Origin: Corticium candelabrum
Lineage: Eukaryota; Porifera; Homoscleromorpha; Homosclerophorida; Plakinidae
Direction: 5' to 3'
DNA length: 64,000 nucleotides
Assembly (NCBI RefSeq): GCF_963422355.1
Contig: NC_085103.1
Coordinates: 1,039,731 to 1,103,730, forward strand
Positions 60,096 through 64,000 of the stretch are shown here, in pieces (the stretch's first letter is position 1; every line of letters begins with the position of its first letter). The translations under genes were made by a program, and so were the position numbers. The notes beneath the pieces are model-generated. The model was given only the letters and a program-made list of their open reading frames with translations, had not been told where the DNA came from and made no database searches.

Positions 60096-60655
60096 TCATG
60101 CTTGCCAAGCTCTGTGATACAGATAGAGGTAATGTTGACATGACCTATTTTGTGCTTCTGCTTTCTCCACTTGCGTTTCTCTAGCGTCAAGTGCAAGAGA
60201 CTTGTCCCTGCTGCTATAGATACCGATATCACTGCAGACGACCTCGGTCGGTAAGTTCGATCCCTTTGTACATGTCCTAGATTGTTTCATGTACTTGGAA
60301 GGCTGCTGATCGTCACGTTCAAAATCTCGTTTGTACGAGCACACATAGTGATCCTTTTTTGTCATGTGCAAGACATGCACTTCCAGACCGTCGCTCGCAC
60401 AATTATAGCTAAAGTCTTTCCATTTTATATCTACCACCACTCTTGTTCTTGCTTCGCGTGACAGAAACATCTACAATGTGCACGTGACTTTAGTTTTCGC
60501 TTGATCGGTGGTAGCGTGCTGACTCCCTCATCTGTGATAGCGAAGACTGAGTGTAAAAACGAAGCTTGCTACTTGAGGACTGGGGCTCGTTTGGTCGTGA
60601 TGCGTAGAAAAGATTTCGATTGCACACAACCTGGGTGAAGGTACACGAAGTGTGC

Positions 60656-60711
<56 letters not shown>

Positions 60712-60978
60712 GTGTGTGTGTGTTTGCGGTTGTGTGTGTAGGTTTTTTAGAAGGAGTGATTGGCTACGCGTGCATCACTAGAGAATACTTGTGTGAAGGG
60801 TATCTTTTCCAAACAGTTGTTTTGACATAGCTCTGAAGAGGCAGTTACCATCCCCTTTTACTGCAGATCGTTGTCTGCCCTCAGAAGCCAGAAATCTGTC
60901 AATGTGAATCGTCCACATTCTTAGCTTTTTAAATTGGACTTTGAATAACCCTCTCTGGTATACGTACTGCTGCTTCAT
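60096..60978 (-). CDS. OTU-domain gene, two exon candidates
   Basis: Exon 60978-60788 encodes [14 protein letters not shown] then [20 protein letters not shown], the OTU motif with the catalytic D-G-N-C site. It ends near a donor-like GTATTC. A second frame, 60470-60096, contains [20 protein letters not shown], resembling the C-terminal strand with the catalytic His (HY-x-C). OTU proteins are cysteine proteases that usually remove ubiquitin, and are also found in some retroelements. The join between the two parts has not been resolved, because the phase at the second acceptor does not match in my reading, and a middle exon may be missing. A GT microsatellite lies in the intron. Confidence 0.55.
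60656..60744. repeat. (GT)n microsatellite in the OTU gene
   Basis: About 70-90 bases of GT with a few interruptions (GTGCGTG, TTTGCGG). Confidence 0.95.
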
Positions 60979-60999
60979 GAGATGTGTGTTTGTTTAAAT

Positions 61000-61885
61000 A
61001 TTACGTTTAAATATTGTACCATATAATTATACTATGGCAATGGGGTGGTGCATGAGAAGGTGGGTTAAGCAGTTCATAGCTGTAGGCATGCAAATTCAAT
61101 TGCAATAGCAATAGTGTAACTTAGATAGGTATTCTATATTTACCCACTGTCACACCCAATACATTTAACTACCATACAGTTACAGGAAATTCCCAACAGC
61201 CATCAATTAAAGTCCAGTTGAAATCTACTATGTAGCCTACATACGTACAGTACGCACACTGTAAGCTCGTAATCTCAGATTTTGCTACAGCTTGTAGCAC
61301 TCAATTGTCATTGGTGCCAGTATTAACCATCAACTACATATCCTGGGTAGATGTCACACGCCGACTTTTGTTGCTTAATCTGTTGCTCTATAAATTTGGC
61401 CACCTAATTCTAACTGCCTAAGAACTGTCTTTTTCTAATTCCAATTTCTTATGTAATTGCTGTGCTTTCAATTACAACACATGTGTTCACAAGATTCAAG
61501 AAGAGACTGTTTCATTACTCATAAGAATGAGGTGAATTTCACACATCACGGAGTAACCAGGTTACAGTATCAGTGCTTTTATGTTAAGTAACAACTTTGT
61601 CTTAGCCGGATGCTACAAACAGTGTGCAAGGGCTACAAACTATAATCAGTCTCTGATTATTGCAGTATTAAAAGCCTTACAAACGTTGCCAAGTACTGCA
61701 TCTTTACATGATTTCTAGCAGAATCTGTTCTGCAAGTACGGATGTGAGGTAGTTAATCACTGTCACTATTGGTTTCATTGTCACTGATCCCACAGACCTC
61801 ATATTCTTTGTCCTCATCTGGCAGCTCAGGAAACTGTAAAGTTTGCCCGTTATTAGTGCATATGCTGTCATAATGACAACCAATG
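61000..61885. other. Intergenic, nothing recognised
   Basis: No domain-bearing frame or repeat was seen. Confidence 0.4.
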
Positions 61886-61889
61886 TGTG

Positions 61890-62243
61890 CTATTTCGTTA
61901 TGACCATTGGTGTACAACAGATACAGCTGTGGCAGTTGTGATGTGTCCGGTACTTGAGGACTTTAGGATGGCTTGAAACGTAGCCACCTGATTTGTCTAG
62001 TTGTGGAATAGGGAGGGCACACATACACAGGCGTTTGTTAGCTGTCACTCGCTGCCTGAATTTCAACCTGTGTTCCCCACACTCGTAGTTGATGAATGGA
62101 TTTTTGCATTGTTGAAATGTTGTTGTTTCGGAAAGAATACAAAATTGTTGGTATCTGTCATTGTTAAGCACTATGGCACCTGCAAGAAAGTCACTAAGCT
62201 GGTGGTCAGCATGTTCTTGTTCAGAACACCCTAGAATAGGCAC
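61890..62243 (-). CDS. Unrecognised Cys-containing reading frame
   Basis: A 117-residue frame (MPILGCSEQEHADHQLSDFL..KFRQRVTANKRLCMCALPIP). It has a plausible exon-like composition but no domain I recognise. It lies on the same strand as the OTU exons, so it could be an upstream exon or a separate gene. Confidence 0.3.
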   Translation of the reverse strand: MPILGCSEQEHADHQLSDFLAGAIVLNNDRYQQFCILSETTTFQQCKNPFINYECGEHRLKFRQRVTANKRLCMCALPIPQLDKSGGYVSSHPKVLKYRTHHNCHSCICCTPMVITK

Positions 62244-62826
62244 ATGTACAACAATGACTTATTGGTATTCTTATAGTGTGTTAATTGCCTCAATGATTTT
62301 GTCATATGTTGTATGCTCTGTTGTGGACTTTGTTATGGTGCCTGTTCAATTGAAATCACAAAATGAGTAGTACGTATAAATAATATGTCATGAAAGAATT
62401 AATACTGTAAATAAAATAGTTTTGAATTTCGTAAATTTTGCCAGGACTGGCAAATTTTCCAAGTTAATAACTTGCTGAAGTTGTTACCAACAACTTACAG
62501 ACAGTCAACATCAACATATTAGTATATTGAATGTGTTAACCCCATGGGGTTGTTTGTGCATAGGTGTTGTGTTTGGCTTTATAAGACAAAACACATGCAA
62601 AACAAAGTGGGTTTGTGAAATGTTCTCAGTAGTCAGCGATAATCGTACCTGTGGTTGTAGCTGACGATATTGATATCATGCCTCTATGATTGAACAAGGC
62701 ATTTCATATCGACGTCCTTGTGTAGCAGTCACAGGCAATGGCAGTTTTGCCAAATTAAATTGATTATGAAAAGAGTTAGGTTTCAGATTGCTAAATGTAT
62801 TTGCTTGCAAAATGAATTGATTTACA

Positions 62827-62828
<2 letters not shown>

Positions 62829-62871
<43 letters not shown>
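62829..62871. repeat. (TA)n microsatellite
   Basis: About 43 bases of TA. Confidence 0.97.
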
Positions 62872-62875
<4 letters not shown>

Positions 62876-63539
62876 CATGGGCAAGGTAGTCATACCCATT
62901 ATTGTTGAATATCTGGAAGCATTCCGTAACAGTTGCAGCAGTGATGACGTATTCTGAGCTCTGATACCAGTATTTGGTATAATGGTGTTCTGTCCTATGG
63001 AAAGCAAACATTTGTCGCATTGCCACATGTCAGTCGGTTCTTCTCGAAGTCCAACACAATTTTCTAGACCAGAATGTAAGAATTATTGCAGATACTATGG
63101 GAGATTAAACCAGAAGACAGCATCAATGGAGCCATTTTCCACACTCGCCATTACATTGGACCATATTTAGCTTGGTTGTCACTAAGTCATAATTCCCACA
63201 ATGCCACTGTCTCTACTTTAGTTCAACTGAAACAATGAAACGATATTTTAGTTATCCTGATTGCAAATGCATTGCATTGGAAGGTATTGCCTGTCTCCAA
63301 AAGGTCATGACAGGTTTAGGAACTAAAATACTTTGACAGATGACTACTCTCGAAGTCTACTTCTACTATGTCGTCTGGAAGTTCTTCTGGCCTCGCCGGG
63401 ATGTCAATTTCCTCTATCAATTGATCATCTCTTTCAAGCTTAGACATGGTTGTTTCATCAGAAAACAAATGTAGTACAGCTGTAAAAAGTACTTGCTATC
63501 TCTAGTATAGGTAGATGTCAACACAGAAATAAAAATACC

Positions 63540-63990
63540 GTGGTCTTTCCTGGGCATCTTGTATTTCTTCATTACCCAGGATGACAGAAGAGTGGCCCTC
63601 TTGATTTCTTTCTTTTGCTGTGTTGTAGGCTTTGCAAGATGAATTTTGGAGCGTGCTCCAGGTTTCTTCGATGTAGCAAAGATCTTTGGTTTTGTACTCT
63701 GGACTGTGACTTTCTTATTTGCTGGTGCTGATGCTGATGTGTTTGCCTCATTGGCCATTCTACTACATCTCTCTGGAAGAGAAGGAAGTGCTGTAGCTTC
63801 ATGGAGCTGAGCCAAACCAGAGAGGAGAACATGGAACTGTTACTTACACCTAGATAGTTGCAATGATATATCAGTCAGGTAGTCTTGGCATTTTCCTCGA
63901 ACAGTCTCTACATCGAGTTGTATTGAGTACAGTTTCCCAGTCGACATCTTTGTGAGGTGGCTCATCTGTTTGAATTAGTTGAGGATCTTG
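63540..63990 (-). CDS. Unrecognised exon(s) at the right edge
   Basis: A minus-strand segment reads MANEANTSASAPANKKVTVQ and then a basic stretch (TTQQKKEIKRATLLSSWVMK) to PRKDHG at a donor-like GTATTT near 63540. A second possible exon at 63990-63860 contains DEPPHKDVDWETVLNTTRCR and a C-x2-C pair. The domain is unknown. The gene probably continues beyond the window. Confidence 0.35.
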
Positions 63991-64000
63991 TTCAACTAAG

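Overview
The window looks like genomic DNA from an invertebrate animal, most likely an early-branching one such as a sponge or cnidarian. Coding segments are short exons with GT..AG introns. There are many long (GT)n, (CA)n and (TA)n microsatellites. Host-type genes carry CARD, Death, VWA, OTU and DEAH-helicase domains, and most of the rest is transposon debris. Nothing prokaryotic is visible. The species cannot be fixed from the sequence alone.

Layout. 0-1.4 kb: a decayed CARD-gene fragment inside a segmental duplication. 1.6-6.7 kb: a TIR DNA transposon with a DUF6589-like gene (+) and a RecQ-like helicase (-), resembling helicase-carrying Academ elements. 7.2-13.05 kb: a CARD/membrane-segment/Death gene (-), split by a Ty3/Gypsy element at 8421-12746 with clear LTRs and a 5-bp target duplication. 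13.1-17.5 kb: a foldback element, a Tigger-like remnant and a 5'-truncated second Gypsy element (-). 17.9-19.2 kb: a Death-domain gene fragment and the partner of the first duplication. 21.3-22.8 kb: decayed CARD exon and hAT pseudogene. 23.7-24.9 kb: a deleted relative of the 1.6-6.7 kb transposon. 26.8-29.2 kb: two more CARD genes (-), one of them CARD-Death and split by a 98-bp MITE. 29.6-30.5 kb: a 905-bp near-palindrome.

32.1-39.0 kb is a hAT transposase gene split by a 4.9-kb TIR element. That element encodes a spliced DDE integrase-like transposase and a second spliced protein with a coiled coil and a RING finger. 41.7-44.2 kb is a decayed multi-exon DHX16-like helicase. 45.5-49.9 kb is a decayed non-LTR retrotransposon (-) flanked by ~390-bp repeats. 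51.3-51.6 kb is a second foldback of the same family as the one at 13.1 kb. 52.8-57.2 kb is a large Cys/His-rich VWA gene (-). 60-61 kb holds OTU-domain exons (-), and unassigned exons lie at the right edge.

Two themes link the window. First, at least six copies or fragments of a CARD/Death adaptor-like family (CRADD/RAIDD-like order) share exon phases and are in different stages of decay, several broken by mobile elements. Second, insertions are nested, so their order can be read: Gypsy inside a CARD exon, MITE inside a CARD exon, DDE/RING element inside hAT. Many frame breaks are 1-2 base deficits at homopolymer runs, so some apparent pseudogenes could be assembly errors.
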